Part shown: positions 1 to 12,559 of the stretch, piece by piece | How positions within the stretch are numbered: position 1 is the stretch's first letter | How the letters are laid out: each line of letters opens with the position of its first letter | Source of the DNA: Coriaria nepalensis | Taxonomy: Eukaryota > Streptophyta > Magnoliopsida > Cucurbitales > Coriariaceae | Reading direction: 5' to 3' | NCBI GenBank assembly: GCA_027186245.1 | Contig: CP114485.1 | Location: 12,242,001 to 12,306,000, forward strand | DNA length: 64,000 nucleotides | Made by a program: the position numbers and the translations under genes | The notes under the pieces: generated by a model | Told to the model about the DNA's origin: nothing | The model's database searches: none | What the model saw: the letters and a program-made list of their open reading frames with translations, nothing else

Positions 1-1300
1 TGGATTATATCTTGTGGTCGGTCCTATAATAATTGGTTTATATATAACTAAATTTGATAAATTATGTTATGTTTCAAATTGATAAACTATATATATATAT
101 ACATGTCCAAGAAATAATAAAAAATTTTGATATATTTTATTTACCGTATATTGATTATTATTTAATTATAATAATAATTTTCTACAATATATTGATTATT
201 ATAAAATCAGATTAATATTTATAATTATAATTTTATTTATCATATACTTATTATTATAAAATTAAATAAATATTTATAATTATAATTTATCGATTTAATA
301 TAATTAAAATAATTTTATTAAGAAACACCCGTATAAAATGCATATACGTACATGACAAGAAGTCACACGTGTGGAAAAGTACATATACAGGCTAAGTGTA
401 ACATGCAATCACATGTGACTAGGCTCACTGAATTATTAATACTATTTACAATTTCAGTTTACCCCACTCGCAGACCACGTGATGCCAGCTTTTCAACCCC
501 TAAGAATTAACTATACGAGTAAAAAGGGCCCACCTGGCCTCACCTCTACATGCCTATATCTTACTAAAAGGGCCCACGTGATGCCAATACCTCTATATAT
601 ATATGGTATTATAGGAAATAAGGAATATAGAGTTTGATAAATTTTTATAAATATTATGTAATATTATAATAAATTATATTTATAATAAATAAATATCGAT
701 TTAATTCTCAATTTATTTTAAAATATAATTTATTATATATTCATTTACTTTAATAATTAATATATAATAATTTCATATCATCTTATTATAAATTATATAT
801 AATTTTGAAATATATCGATTTAAGTCTCAATTTAGATTCATAAAATACAATATTGTTCCGATTAGCATCACTTTATGATCATGAATCATGAAGACGTAAT
901 TCTGTCATGCATGTGACATGTCCACGTTTCTTTAAAATACACTCTCAAAATTGCAAAGCACTATCTACGGTTTAAAATCATCCACGTGTTAATAACCACA
1001 CTTTCAACTTCAATGCTAAGTAACTCTCTCAGTCTCACTCTCTCTTATTTTGACTACTTTAGAGAGAATTGAATACAATTTTGATTGGTATTTGTCACCA
1101 AATTTCCTAACCCCTCCTACCATATTTTATATCAATCACATCAAAAAAAAATATATAAAAATATATATATATATATATAATATATATTAGTCCTTGTTAT
1201 AATTATAGGAGCCAAAAGAAAACATTTTAAGTAAGAGTTACCCTCAAAGACATGCTTGCTTCTCATCACTTTCCGTAACATTTTCCATGAATTTACTTCT
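1..1300. other. AT-rich region upstream of the Dof gene
   Basis: No gene is visible. The first 360 bases and 600-860 are almost pure A/T. Between about 365 and 985 lie several CACGTG-type (G-box/ABRE-like) motifs, near 366, 475, 575 and 981. A GGGCCCAC motif occurs twice, near 526 and 570. An (AT)n tract lies near 1160-1185. The motif cluster is 0.5-1.1 kb upstream of the Dof start codon, so it could act as its distal promoter; that role is inferred. Confidence 0.6.
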
Positions 1301-1310
1301 TGCCTTGTAA

Positions 1311-1316
1311 TATAAA
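1311..1316 (+). promoter_or_regulatory. Candidate TATA box of the Dof gene
   Basis: A TATAAA (in the context AATATAAACAG) stands about 145 bases before the Dof ATG, which would give a leader of roughly 110-120 bases. The leader downstream is rich in CT and TTTC runs, as is common in plant 5' UTRs. Position and motif are the only evidence. Confidence 0.45.
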
Positions 1317-1459
1317 CAGTGCTAGAAATCTCTCTCCTCTTTTTCTTCCTCTACATGTTACTTGGTGACCAAGTTTATGTTTATACATAGTAGTACTCTC
1401 CTGTTCTTTTGTGTTTGTTTGGAAGATTGCTTTCATTTTCTTTTTTCTAGGTTAGAGAG

Positions 1460-2284
1460 ATGGGTTTGAGTTCTAAACAAGTTTCGGGTCATATGCACAA
1501 GACCTTGTCGCAGAGTCAGATTCTGGCCGATCAGCCGAAATCTTCACCATCAATAGCTCGACGACAGCAACAACAACAACTCGAGCAATTGAAATGCCCT
1601 AGGTGTGATTCTACAAACACCAAGTTTTGTTACTACAACAACTATAATAAGTTACAACCTCGACACTACTGCCGAGCTTGTAAGAGACACTGGACGAAAG
1701 GTGGAAATCTCCGAAACGTTCCGGTAGGCGGCGTCAGAAAGAACAAACGTCATAAAAAGTCAAACACCACCGATGCTACTGCCACAGCCGCTGCAACAAT
1801 CCTGAACACCCAGTTGACAATTCAAACTCAGAATCATGATCGCGATCATGACCTAGATCAGAAAAGCTTGTGCAACATATTTTATCATCAAGGTTTGATT
1901 AATCCACCAACTGTCAACGACGGTATTTTCCTAGGTTCTTCTACAACATTTTCTCAAAACTACCTTAACAATATTAATCCTATGTCAATCTCTACCTCTT
2001 TGGACATGAACTCATCTCCATTGTTCCCTACCTCATATTTCCAAGCTTCAGATCATCATGTTCATAACTATGGTGATCATGATATCGATCAACATCAAGA
2101 GGCATCTATTACAAGTTCAATTAGTAATGATCAATGGCAGATGCCTACTACCACCACAAATTGCTGGAATTGGGATGAGATTGACACCTTTAATATCCTT
2201 TCCACTGATTATGATCTCAATCAGATCAGTACTACTACTACTACTACTTGGGATCATGATTCTAATGATATCATCAAGCCTTGA
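1460..2284 (+). CDS. Dof-type zinc finger transcription factor, 274 aa
   Basis: Plant-specific DNA-binding protein of the Dof family, which bind AAAG-core sites in promoters; nuclear. The Dof finger spans about residues 44-98 with Cys46, Cys49, Cys71 and Cys74 in the C-x2-C-x21-C-x2-C spacing typical of the family, followed by the basic stretch RKNKRHKK. The N terminus has a Q-run (36-40). The C-terminal half is rich in Asp, His, Asn and Thr and ends with a Trp/acidic patch (WNWDEID) that resembles Dof activation regions. The start is the first ATG after a CT-rich leader, and the frame is open in one exon. Oddity: the conserved segment after the last Cys reads [10 protein letters not shown], one residue shorter than the usual PVGGGxRKNKR. 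An (ACT)n run encodes a Thr stretch near the end. The family call is firm; the subgroup and target genes are unknown. Confidence 0.95.
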   Translation: MGLSSKQVSGHMHKTLSQSQILADQPKSSPSIARRQQQQQLEQLKCPRCDSTNTKFCYYNNYNKLQPRHYCRACKRHWTKGGNLRNVPVGGVRKNKRHKKSNTTDATATAAATILNTQLTIQTQNHDRDHDLDQKSLCNIFYHQGLINPPTVNDGIFLGSSTTFSQNYLNNINPMSISTSLDMNSSPLFPTSYFQASDHHVHNYGDHDIDQHQEASITSSISNDQWQMPTTTTNCWNWDEIDTFNILSTDYDLNQISTTTTTTWDHDSNDIIKP

Positions 2285-5200
2285 TTCATTGAATGCATGT
2301 GTGAGAGTACTCCTCCTACCTAGCTTGTTTCTAGAATGACTTTTTTTTTTTTTTTTGTAAGAAAAAGAAAAAAACAATTTAAATATGGGCTAATGAAGGT
2401 GTGTGATGTGTCCATAGTTAATGTAACTTTTTTTAAATATTAATTATGGGTCTATATTTTTATTAACTATTTAGGTGGGGTCAGGTTTGTTCATCACCGC
2501 AGATTTCTGATTTTTTTTTTTCAATTTTTTTTTTTGGGTAATGGTGGGATGTGGGACCCAATAATGAGATTGGGGTCTCATTCTCTACTGACGCTGGACT
2601 GCATGGTCGGCCCGACAGAATGTCATGGAGATTCTTGTAGATATATATATCCATTAATTTATTTATTAGTTGATCATATTTGATTGCTGTTTGTTTGTTT
2701 ATAAGCTAACTCTTTGAGGATCAAAACGACTTTACTTTGACATTTGTAACATTATTATTATTACTACGTCGTATTTGAGATGGACCAAGGTTTTATGAGC
2801 TCAACTAGAGTTTGGAAGAATCGCATCTTAGTTAAATCATGAAGAAAATTGGTGCAACATATGAATCTCTAACGGTATATTCTCGATCGTCACGTCGTTT
2901 TAGGAAGAAAATAAGAAAATGTTGTTGTTGAAGTCCGACGGTTTACCTCTGATGATGATAAAGTCGGATTTTAGCGTGATTATGGCTCTAAACAAGATCA
3001 AAAATTGAAATGATGTTTAAGCAAACCAAGGCCCAAAATGGAATCCAATTGATTAGAAGAGAGGAATATAGCCCAAGGGTTGCTAAGAATCGTTACTTTG
3101 ATAAGTATTTTTAGGTTATAAATCGAATATTTATTATCATGACATTGATGAACATGATGATGATATATGGTCTCAGGTTCAAATGCAATAAGACAAATTT
3201 GAGCCATGGCCCAATCTAGAATCCAAGTGATAAAGAATCTGAATTGGTGATGACAAATTCGACAGGGGATGTACATCAAAATGCGGTGTTAGCCCATCTA
3301 TTTTTCTGATAGGCAAGTAAGCCCACTGGGATGGAGGAAGCCGCGAAAAATACACGAGACTCCTGTCAATCCAAGTAGACAAATATGTAGATAAGAAAAA
3401 CTTGGTCGGATTGATTATCGACATGTCGTTCTACATTGTTTTTCCACTTGTAAATATATACTGATTTCGGACGACATATGGTATGGGTCTACTTACCGGC
3501 TTACAGCAACATCAAATAGTTCAAGACATTTTTGTTTGAACATGCAAAAAAGCTAAAACTAAGTAAAGTCTAATCCACATATAAATGTTTTGAAAAGTTT
3601 GCTTTGTCCGTAATGAAGATTTATCTTGCATTTATCTTGTAAAAAAGGAGAGAAAGAGAGAGAGAAAGAAAAAAATGGATCATCGATTTCGCCTCCGGTC
3701 GGATTGAATCGGATGATACCAAAGTTTAGTCGGATGAAATATCGAATTGGATCGTATCCATTGCTCAATACAACATACAATATCAAGCGCATATATATAT
3801 ATATATCTATATATATATAACCGAGATAAACGAAAATTTCTTCACCGAAAAAACACACATTCTTAACCACAAAATGAAAATGAAGCTACTATTTTGTCCT
3901 TTTCCTCTTTTCTTTTCCTGCAAAAATGTGTAAATGAGAAATTAAAAAAAAAAAAAATAGGACAAGCAAGCTGAAATGTCTTCTCTAAGCCCCGAACGGC
4001 CAACCCGGCCCAACGATTGGCCCCCATTGGGCTTGGATGGACCTAGCTAAGCCCGACATACTTGTGTCCAGAGTTGGATTTTTGGAAATAAGCATTCAAT
4101 ATATGATTAGATTAACTATTACATATATACTAAAAAAAAAAAAGAATAATGTATATGTTCAAAATAACCTTATATTATATGGGAGGAAATGTATTGAGAA
4201 TATTATAATATATACTTAAAAGAAATTTTTTTTAAAATTAATATATAAAAAAGGATGATTAAATTTCTCTAATTACTAATTAATTTAAAAATAGAAACTC
4301 AGATTTCTATAATTTTTAACTTTATAAACATATAAATTGTTTACAAGACGACTCTTTAATTTGCGTAGCTTATAATAATTAATTAATTAACGAGAGACTC
4401 ACAACAACATATTTGAAGAAATATGTCCAAAAATCAAGACACGATGAAATCATCTTATTCTAACAGATTTACAGAAGCTTAGATTAGTATTAGTAAGGAC
4501 GTTACCATCATGGAATTTGGTGTTTAGCCATCAAATACTTTGGACAAGTACTAATAAATAAGGTAAAGATTTCAAGTTGAATTGTCTAAAACCAAATACT
4601 TACTGGCCAATATAAGAATTGATGAACCAAGGTTGCTTGTCCAAATTGATAAGCTTAAGCTATATGTTTTCTTCAATCATGATGTTTACGTGGTAGACTT
4701 TTTGGGGAGTTTTTTTATTTTAGGTTTCTTCATTGACTTTGCTATATTTGTTCTATTTTGATTTTGCAAGTTTCTAGTTGAAGTTCATGACAGATAAGAA
4801 CAAACATATATATATATATATGTATATGGTTAGTTCACGTAATATGATACCACCATAAAAATTGAATTTTAAAATTTTGAAGGTAGTAACTAAAGACTAA
4901 ACCGATAGAATATGATTCTTAACGATAGATAACATAATTAAGTAAAATTTTTTAATAATTTAAATTTATAGCTTATATTAATTATTGGCCTAAACAAGTT
5001 ACCTCCAAGCTCATTGGTTTTTTCATGTACCTACTGACTAAAAAGTCTATGATTTTGAACTTGAGAAAAGCAGGAATATTCCTAAATTAGTTTTCATACA
5101 ATAAATTACAAGCGTATTAACAGTTTAAGTAGTTAGAAAGAACATAATTTTAGCAGTTTCTAACCTTTCAAGACAAAAATATTTTAAATTATACAATATA

Positions 5201-6004
5201 CTAGTGAGCTATAATAAGAGTGAATTTTATATTTATAAATCACAATATACTAGTAGTATATGTGCATTCGATAGAGTTAGTGATTTTAATGCATAGAACA
5301 AAGAGAATCAGGAAGTAGAAAAGAATATGCTTTTTAGATCTTTTGGCAAAGAAGAAAGTGCATTTGAATCTGATCAAATGGAAGAAAATAAGACCTAATC
5401 TGGATTGTCTTCTTTTTACCTTTAAAATATATATCACCGTCCTTTTCATAAGGTACCACAAAAATTCTCAAATTAACTTACGTGCAGCCGATGAACATAT
5501 ATGTTCATATACCAATATGAATATGAAGAGGTAGCCGCCTCTAGGGCTATTGGCTTCATTAATTAAATTATTATTATTATTATTTTATTTGGTTTATTTT
5601 TATTTAAAATTATGAATTATTTTGATTCTTTAAGTTCTAATAATAAGATGGTTTTAAAACATGTATCTTTCATAATCTCTTGTTTTATATATGTATTATG
5701 ACAAAAATGTCTTGTTTTATAAGATTTTTCATAATTAATTGTTATGGAGATTTAGATTTACGCATGAATAAGTAGTTGACCAAAACCACAGAGCATAGTT
5801 TGTCTTAAGGAAAAAAAAAAGATCAGCAACGTTTCTTTATGATGTTATAAACGTTACCATCGGGTCCCCTACCCAATAATGTTCCCACCTCGTTCTAAAT
5901 TTTCTTCACGTGGGTGTTCTCATTTTTTCAAATTTGTCAACCATAGATTCTTAGCTAATTGCATCAACGAATAGAGCATTGAAAAGTCTCCTTCTCTATT
6001 TCAT
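2285..6004. other. Intergenic region between Dof and polyphenol oxidase
   Basis: About 3.7 kb with no supported gene. It begins with the Dof 3' flank (a 16-T run at about 2341). It then holds AT-rich sequence with (TA)n tracts near 3795 and 4810 and an (ATT)n run near 5570. Short open frames here have no recognisable motif and no splice context. Around 3010-3250 two stretches share short phrases (GGCCCAA, GAATCCAA, followed by TGAT or AGTGATAA), perhaps traces of an old repeat. A CACGTGGG motif near 5908 lies about 145 bases before the polyphenol oxidase ATG. Confidence 0.6.
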
Positions 6005-6010
6005 TATAAA
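6005..6010 (+). promoter_or_regulatory. Candidate TATA box of the polyphenol oxidase gene
   Basis: TATAAA in the context TCATTATAAAATC, 43 bases before the ATG at 6053. If used, the leader would be only about 10-20 bases long. A G-box-like CACGTGGG at about 5908 lies roughly 95 bases upstream of it. This is read from motif and position only. Confidence 0.5.
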
Positions 6011-6052
6011 ATCTTGCACTAGATGCGTCTCCATCTCAACTGAACCAATCCC

Positions 6053-7870
6053 ATGGCTTCACTAGCTCCTTCATCCCCCGCCATTACTAGCACCAAAATC
6101 ACCTCGCTCGCCTCCTCATCCACCATCTCCTTCTCCCCATTTTTCCGAAAACAGCAACAAACAAAGCGGAACAATCGTTTCGTTTCTCGGATTTCGTGCC
6201 AAGCCACAAATGGAAACGATGATCCTCAAAACCATAGTACCAATCCTCTCGGAAAGTTTGACCGGAGAGATTTACTCATTGGAGGTTTAGGTGGTTTGTA
6301 CGGAGTTTCTAGTCTCACCAATGACCCTTTTGCAGCCATAGCGGCCCCGATCTCGGCACCGGACTTGACCAAATGTGGCAAAGCTGACCTGCCCGCCGGT
6401 GCGATGCAGACCAACTGCTGCCCGCCACCTACCACAAAGATCTTAGACTTCAAACCACCACGACCCAATGCGCCACCTCGCATTAGACCGGCCGCTCACT
6501 TAGTTGACAAAGAGTACTTAGCTAAATTCTCCAAAGCTGTAGAGCTCATGAAAGCTCTTCCTCAAGATGATCCACGTAGTTTCATGCAACAAGCCAATGT
6601 TCATTGTGCTTATTGTGATGGAGCTTATGAGCAAGTAGGGTTTCCGGATCTTGATCTTCAAGTTCACAACTCTTGGCTATTCTTCCCCTTCCATCGCTAC
6701 TACCTTTATTTCTATGAGAGAATCTTGGGAAGTTTGATCAATGACCCTACTTTCGCTATGCCCTATTGGAATTGGGATGCACCTAATGGCATGCAGTTAC
6801 CCGCCATTTATGCTGACACGAAATCACCACTCTACGATCAATATCGTAACAAAAATCATCAACCACCAACATTGGTTGATCTAGATTACAATGGTCAGGA
6901 CATATCAAGTACAAGCAATGAGCAACTCTCGAGCAATCTTAGTATTATGTACCGACAAATGGTATCAAACGGAAAGACCGGCCGTTTGTTCTTTGGAAGT
7001 GCATATCGGGCTGGCGATGATACCGATCCGGGTGCTGGTTCAATCGAGAATATTCCCCATGGCTCGGTGCACATTTGGACTGGTGATGCCTCTCAACCGA
7101 ATTTGGAAGATATGGGAACTTTTTACTCAGCAGCTAGAGATCCAATTTTTTATGCTCACCATTCTAATATTGATAGATTGTGGACACTTTGGAAAACATT
7201 AGGAGGTAAGAGAACCGATTTAACCAATTCCGATTGGTTAGATGCTTCATTTGTTTTCTATGACGAAAATGGTCAAGCTGTGAGAGTTAAAGTTAGGGAT
7301 TGTTTGGAGACTAAAAATTTGGGTTACGTTTATCAAGACGTGGATGTTCCATGGATACAATCGAAGCCGACCCCACGTAAATCGAAGGTCAAAAGTGTCG
7401 CTAAAAAGTGGTTTGGCGGTGTAGCACAGGCGGCAGAGGGAAAACACACATCCCCTGTAACTACAACTGCGGTTCGGTTTCCGATCATTTTGGACAAGTC
7501 AGTAAGCACATTAGTGAAAAGGCCAAGGAAATCAAGGAGCAAGAAAGATAAAGATGATGAAGAGGAGATTTTAGTGATTGATGGGATTGAGTTTGATAAG
7601 AATGTGGCTGTTAAATTTGATGTTTTTATCAATGATGAGCATGAGACGCCTAGTGGGCCTCAAAATACTGAATTTGCAGGGAGTTTTGTCAATGTTGCTC
7701 ACAAGCATAAGCATAAGAAGAAGTTGAAAACTTGTTTGACTCTAGGAATCACTGATTTGATTGAGGATTTGGGTGCTGATGATGATGATAGTGTGGTGGT
7801 CACTTTGGTGCCTAGGCTTGGTCAGGGGCTCGTTACTATTGCTGGGATCAAGATTGAATTTACTTCATAG
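6053..7870 (+). CDS. Polyphenol oxidase (catechol oxidase/tyrosinase family), chloroplast, 605 aa
   Basis: Type-3 copper enzyme that oxidises o-diphenols to quinones, the cause of tissue browning and part of defence. The Ser/Thr-rich N terminus looks like a chloroplast transit peptide. It is followed by a twin-arginine thylakoid signal (RRDLLIGG, about residues 71-78) and a hydrophobic stretch, so the product should enter the thylakoid lumen by the Tat route. Copper site A ligands are His184, His205 and His214, with Cys188 placed for the usual Cys-His thioether. Site B is His336 and His340 plus the HHSNIDRLW motif (His369/His370). The DWL domain starts near SDWLDASF. The C-terminal PPO1_KFDV domain starts near residue 520 (VAVKFDVFIND), after a Lys/Arg-rich linker where the latent enzyme is usually cleaved. 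Length and the single exon fit the family. All copper ligands are present, so it should be active. An AATAAA lies near 8020. Confidence 0.97.
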   Translation: MASLAPSSPAITSTKITSLASSSTISFSPFFRKQQQTKRNNRFVSRISCQATNGNDDPQNHSTNPLGKFDRRDLLIGGLGGLYGVSSLTNDPFAAIAAPISAPDLTKCGKADLPAGAMQTNCCPPPTTKILDFKPPRPNAPPRIRPAAHLVDKEYLAKFSKAVELMKALPQDDPRSFMQQANVHCAYCDGAYEQVGFPDLDLQVHNSWLFFPFHRYYLYFYERILGSLINDPTFAMPYWNWDAPNGMQLPAIYADTKSPLYDQYRNKNHQPPTLVDLDYNGQDISSTSNEQLSSNLSIMYRQMVSNGKTGRLFFGSAYRAGDDTDPGAGSIENIPHGSVHIWTGDASQPNLEDMGTFYSAARDPIFYAHHSNIDRLWTLWKTLGGKRTDLTNSDWLDASFVFYDENGQAVRVKVRDCLETKNLGYVYQDVDVPWIQSKPTPRKSKVKSVAKKWFGGVAQAAEGKHTSPVTTTAVRFPIILDKSVSTLVKRPRKSRSKKDKDDEEEILVIDGIEFDKNVAVKFDVFINDEHETPSGPQNTEFAGSFVNVAHKHKHKKKLKTCLTLGITDLIEDLGADDDDSVVVTLVPRLGQGLVTIAGIKIEFTS

Positions 7871-10800
7871 AAAACTTTACCAGATTTGATTTCATGAACT
7901 CATTTTCAAATACCCATTTATTGGGGAGTTTGGAATTGTAGTTTGCTTCGTATAAGAGAAAGTGTTATTAATTTTTTTCTTTTAACATGAACTTTTATTG
8001 TTGTTGTTCTCTTTCTTGAAATAAATTAGAATCGATATACATAATATGGTAGTTTATTTCTCAATGTTTATATGAAAAAAAAATAAAAAAAAAATGTTCT
8101 ATCATGAAAAATAATATATATTTTGTGTGAACAGACCCCCTATCACCACCAGTGGCTCCCCCCCGGCCCTCCATCGCCGTTATTATATCTTTTCCTCTTA
8201 TTGAAAACGGTGGGAGAATGGCGGCAGAGGGCCGTCGGTGGAAGAGAGTGATTGGGGGTTGCTTCAGAAATGGTATACTTTCATCTTATCAACTATATTA
8301 TCAAATCAAAGATGTAACGCATGAGAATATATCTGGTCAAACATGTAAATCCAGCTACTGATTACATTTTAAAATGACCTATAAAAAGAATATGCTTTTA
8401 TGGAAACCGTGTTCGAATTTCACACAAAATAATCAGTATTTTTATGTCGAAATGGTTCTTATGTTTGGTATGATAAATTAAAATTATAAATATTATTTCT
8501 GAATTAAATAAATATAACACTAATATTTATGTTGAAAATTAGTTTGCCAAAAAGATATCTACGATCTTAAAGTCTTCCCTTTGTATTTGTCTATTTTTGT
8601 TTTTCTTCGTTCTTATCTCTTAGTCATATCTGGCAACTCTCGTTAGCTAAATTTTTTAGACCATTAAATTAAAAGTACTATAAATCAAAAGCTTAAAAAT
8701 CTAAAAATGAACCTAAATTGTATACCTTTTTTTTTTTTTGGGTATATATGATTAGATAAAAGCAAAAGGAAAAAAAAATGAAAAGAAGTAACTTACTAGC
8801 CACTCATTATACGGGAGAGAGTCATCCCCACACTATCGCATCAGCACATGAGTTGCCCTATCTCTGAGTGTGCGTAATGCTTACAGCTCCGGCTCCCGTT
8901 ACAGCTAAGAAGAGCACAAATGTCAGGGATGACATTTTTTGTTTTTTAAGTTAAGGACCTCAAGGTGTGGTCTCCAGTTTTCGATGCGGATAATATTGAT
9001 GTCCGGACCAATTGAGACCTCAGAATTGTACTAAGAAATTACTGCATCTGTATCCACTTCTCGAACTTAAGTCCCAATTAGATGTAGTAATTAGATAAAT
9101 CCTAAGACTTGCTAATTCCGCCATCTAAACATTATCTTCCTTTTACATCACAAATTAATCAAACCTCCCCGATCTGGTCTACCCGGTCGGGTTGCCTTTT
9201 GAATCTCCATCAGCGTTCGACTTAACACAAGGAGGTGTGGTTTAAGCCAACTAATAAACGAATCTCTTCCTCAGTAGCAAGGTGCTCAGAAGAGGGCCAT
9301 GTTGTGATTGCTCCAAATACTAAAATTTTGTTTTGAAGTATGATTTCTATCTTGGAATGTTTGGTTGAAATTTTATATGCAAGATAAGAGAGTTTGAATG
9401 GCACTAGAACTTAAACTTGTAGTAGTACAAAGCTTTTAGTACATAAATTGTAGTACAAAGTTTGTTTTGCTTAGGGTTCATTTAGGATTGCTACTTGCGG
9501 TACTATTCTCATTTTGGACCGTTTTGAAACGGCAGCCTGAAAAGTAGTTAAGGTCAATGATTTTCGGCTTAAATCGATTTTTATTAATAGAAATTGTTTT
9601 TGGCAAGTAGTTAAGGTTAATCATTGATTCGTCTATTATAAATATAATTTACGTAATAAATATTTTTATTAAATATTATTTTATATATATCTAATTTAAA
9701 TGTAATTAAAAAAAAAGTCAAGAACACAAATCTTAGTGACTATATATATATATGATGGTTGAAATAAAAGAATTAACACTTCAAATTGTAGTAAATCAAT
9801 ATTTGAATTTACAAAGTGCTAAAATCCAATATATATATATATATATATGGAACCAACAAGATATAAAATATATATATATATATATTGCATATATATAATG
9901 AGAAATTATTGTATATATTATATGAAATGATAAATATGATTTTAATTACAGATATTACTTTTATATATTATATCGAAAATGAAATTTGTGATTACAATTA
10001 TACTTATCATGATATATGACAATGTAACAAGCTCTCATATAATTATATTCAATTATTTGGCAATGCAATATCGGAAACGAAGATGATGAACTCATGTAGA
10101 ACACTATATCTTCAATTATTGAGTAAATGTACTCTTTTTTTTCTTCTTCTTTATCGATGAAATCAACACTTAGATATTAAAATTGAATCCCCACGGACCA
10201 CCCGTCATTTTCTTTAACCTAAAATCCATATTACATTGATATTACACGTAAAGAGATGTTGTATATTAAAAAAAAAAAAAAAAAAAAAGAATATGTTGTA
10301 TATGATTATGGTATTATGATAACCTAAAAAGTGATCTGGGTTTTACCACAAGAAGAAGGTGCCTAACTAGTAACTAAGGTCAGAAATTGCCATGATGTCA
10401 TCTATAAGGTCAGAAAGGTGCCTAACTATTGATTTATTTAAACTATATCTTGGACCATCCTTTCCAATTTACTGATCTTAACCCATTTGACAATTTATCT
10501 CGATCTCTTTCTTCATTCTGTGTCTCCGCTCCAAGCAAGCCGCATCACAGCCTCAGATGCAGAACTACTCCCGAATTAAATTGTTATATGGTGATCTATT
10601 TATTACATTTGGCATTTTTAGTGAAAGTTTCGACATCATTTAGAAAGTGAATTATTTATGTTAAAAACTAAACTTTAAATATGGAACATGAAATTAAAAT
10701 ATTGAAGTTGTAGTCTTTAACAAAAATAATTAAAAAACAATTAAAAAAAAAAAAAACTTACTTAAAAGGGGGGAAAGAGGGAGGGGGGGGGTTGGCTTAT

Positions 10801-11058
10801 GAAGATGTGAACCTCTCCATCAAAAATTTGTTTCTTGTATTGATGTTGCCTCTTCAATATGAAAAGCATGAGAGCGAAAACGTACAAGAACTTCCAAACC
10901 TCAAAAAAAGAAGGAAAAAAACCCACTCAAAAAAGCCTTGTCCTAGCTTATTTTATATCATTCCCTCTCTCAATTCTTCAATTTTTTATCAGAACAAAGG
11001 GAGAGTTTTCCCTTTCCAAGTAGAACAAAGAAAATAAAAAAGAAGAAGCTTATTATAT
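7871..11058. other. Intergenic region between polyphenol oxidase and NAC
   Basis: About 3.2 kb without a supported gene. At 8150-8250 a GC-rich patch holds GGCCCTC and, 70 bases on, GAGGGCC, so it could fold into a hairpin; the open frame there starts at a non-ATG codon. 8780-9460 has moderate GC and looks like an old transposon remnant, but I could not identify a coding domain. Paired (TA)n tracts lie near 9830 and 9870, a poly(A) run near 10269, and an A/G-rich stretch near 10740-10790. The last 200 bases before the NAC ATG are CT-rich, as in a leader. Confidence 0.55.
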
Positions 11059-12559
11059 ATGATGGAGAGCACAGATTCATCATCAAACAACCACTACCAT
11101 CCTCAGCTCCCACCCGGCTTCCGTTTCCACCCTACGGACGAGGAACTGGTGGTTCACTACCTCAAAAGAAAAGCCTCCTCCTCTCCACTTCCAGTGACTA
11201 TTATTGCTGATATTGATTTGTACAAGTTTGATCCATGGGAGCTTCCAAGTAAATAATTCAATTAAATTCTGAATTCTTCTTTTTCCGCCTTTTTTGCACC
11301 ACTTCCCGTTTCAGGATGGGAAGTGATTGACTCGAAGATTAGAGCAAGTGATGACAGGGGGAGTGATCAACTACCTTACCATCTTAATTCAATTAGTTTG
11401 TTGCTTAAATATGTTGATCTTTTTGTTATACATCATTAATATGAAAATTGGATATTTGTGTAGGGAAGGCCACGTTTGGGGAGCAGGAGTGGTACTTTTT
11501 CAGTCCAAGGGAAAGGAAGTACCCTAATGGAGCAAGGCCAAACAGGGCGGCAATATCTGGGTATTGGAAAGCAACTGGGACTGATAAGCCTATAATGACT
11601 TGTAATGGAACCCAGAAAGTTGGTGTGAAGAAAGCCCTTGTTTTCTACGGTGGGAAGCCTCCTAGAGGGATCAAGACCAATTGGATTATGCACGAATATC
11701 GATTGGTCGACAACAATTCGAACCCTAATAAGCCTCCCGCTTTGGACACAGCCAGTAGAAGAACATCCTCAAAGGTACATAAAATATACTTTAAGGACAT
11801 TTGTCTGTGTAAGTAAAAGCTATGCTCATTTTCTTACTAAATGATGTCACGTACAATAATTGTAGGCAAATTTCGTTTCTCTTCTCAAACGTATTGTTCT
11901 AAGAATACACATTTCTATACAATTAAGTTTACCTAATATCTGACCAGTCATATAAATAAAAGTAGAACCTAATAAACATCCAAGCATATGGTGACCGTCG
12001 CGTGATCAATGATAGTATGACTATCGATTATCAACTTTGGTTTTGCTTTGTCTTATAGCTTGATGATTGGGTTTTGTGCCGGATTTATAAGAAGAACAAC
12101 ACACTAAGACCAATGATGGAGAGAGATATAGAGGAGGCAATGGAGGCCAAGCCGCGGTCACCGCCTTCACTTCCGAATCATATAATGTCAAAGCCACCAT
12201 TAACCAAGCCTAGTAACAACTATACTTCACTACCAGATGAAAACTTTTTGGAAGGGATATTATCAGGAGATCATCATCATCTTCATCAAAGCCTACAAAA
12301 CCCTAATTCCATAGCTCAATTAACTTCAGATTCAAGCTCCAAAATTACCTCCCTACTCTTGAAACATTCGATCCAATCGTTCAACTCGCCCAATAAGTGT
12401 TTTAATGGACATGATCTCAATAGTTATAACACTGCAACTGGGACTCCTGATCAAGATAACAGCTCATTTGTTTCTTTGCTTAGTCAGCTTCCACAGAGTA
12501 CTAATATCACATCATTCCATCCGAATTCGATTCTCGGATTCTATTTCCGATCATGGTGA
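11059..12559 (+). CDS. NAC-domain transcription factor, three exons, 333 aa as read
   Basis: Plant-specific nuclear DNA-binding protein. Exons by frame and GT/AG borders are 11059-11248, 11464-11774 and 12059-12559. All five NAC subdomains are present in order: A ([19 protein letters not shown]), B ([11 protein letters not shown]), C ([15 protein letters not shown] with [13 protein letters not shown]), D ([19 protein letters not shown]) and E ([12 protein letters not shown]). The intron positions, after subdomain B and before E, are the ones usual for the family. The wording of subdomain D fits the NAM/NAP-like subgroup that includes seed-coat and senescence regulators, but the subgroup is only suggested. 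Two ATGs stand in tandem at 11059 and 11062. The C-terminal region is Ser/Asn-rich. Oddity: the frame ends at 12559 with FRSW, while the next frame carries a family-like tail (RQQFQLPTMNWN) to a stop at 12602, which suggests a one-base indel near 12520-12550. Confidence 0.93.

Noticed and set aside
3559..3870. 103-codon frame on the minus strand
   Set aside because: Runs through TA-repeats and GA-rich DNA, shows no domain and has no promoter or splice context.
8152..8361. 69-codon frame after the polyphenol oxidase gene
   Set aside because: Begins at a GTG codon, lies in a hairpin-like GC patch and has no recognisable domain.
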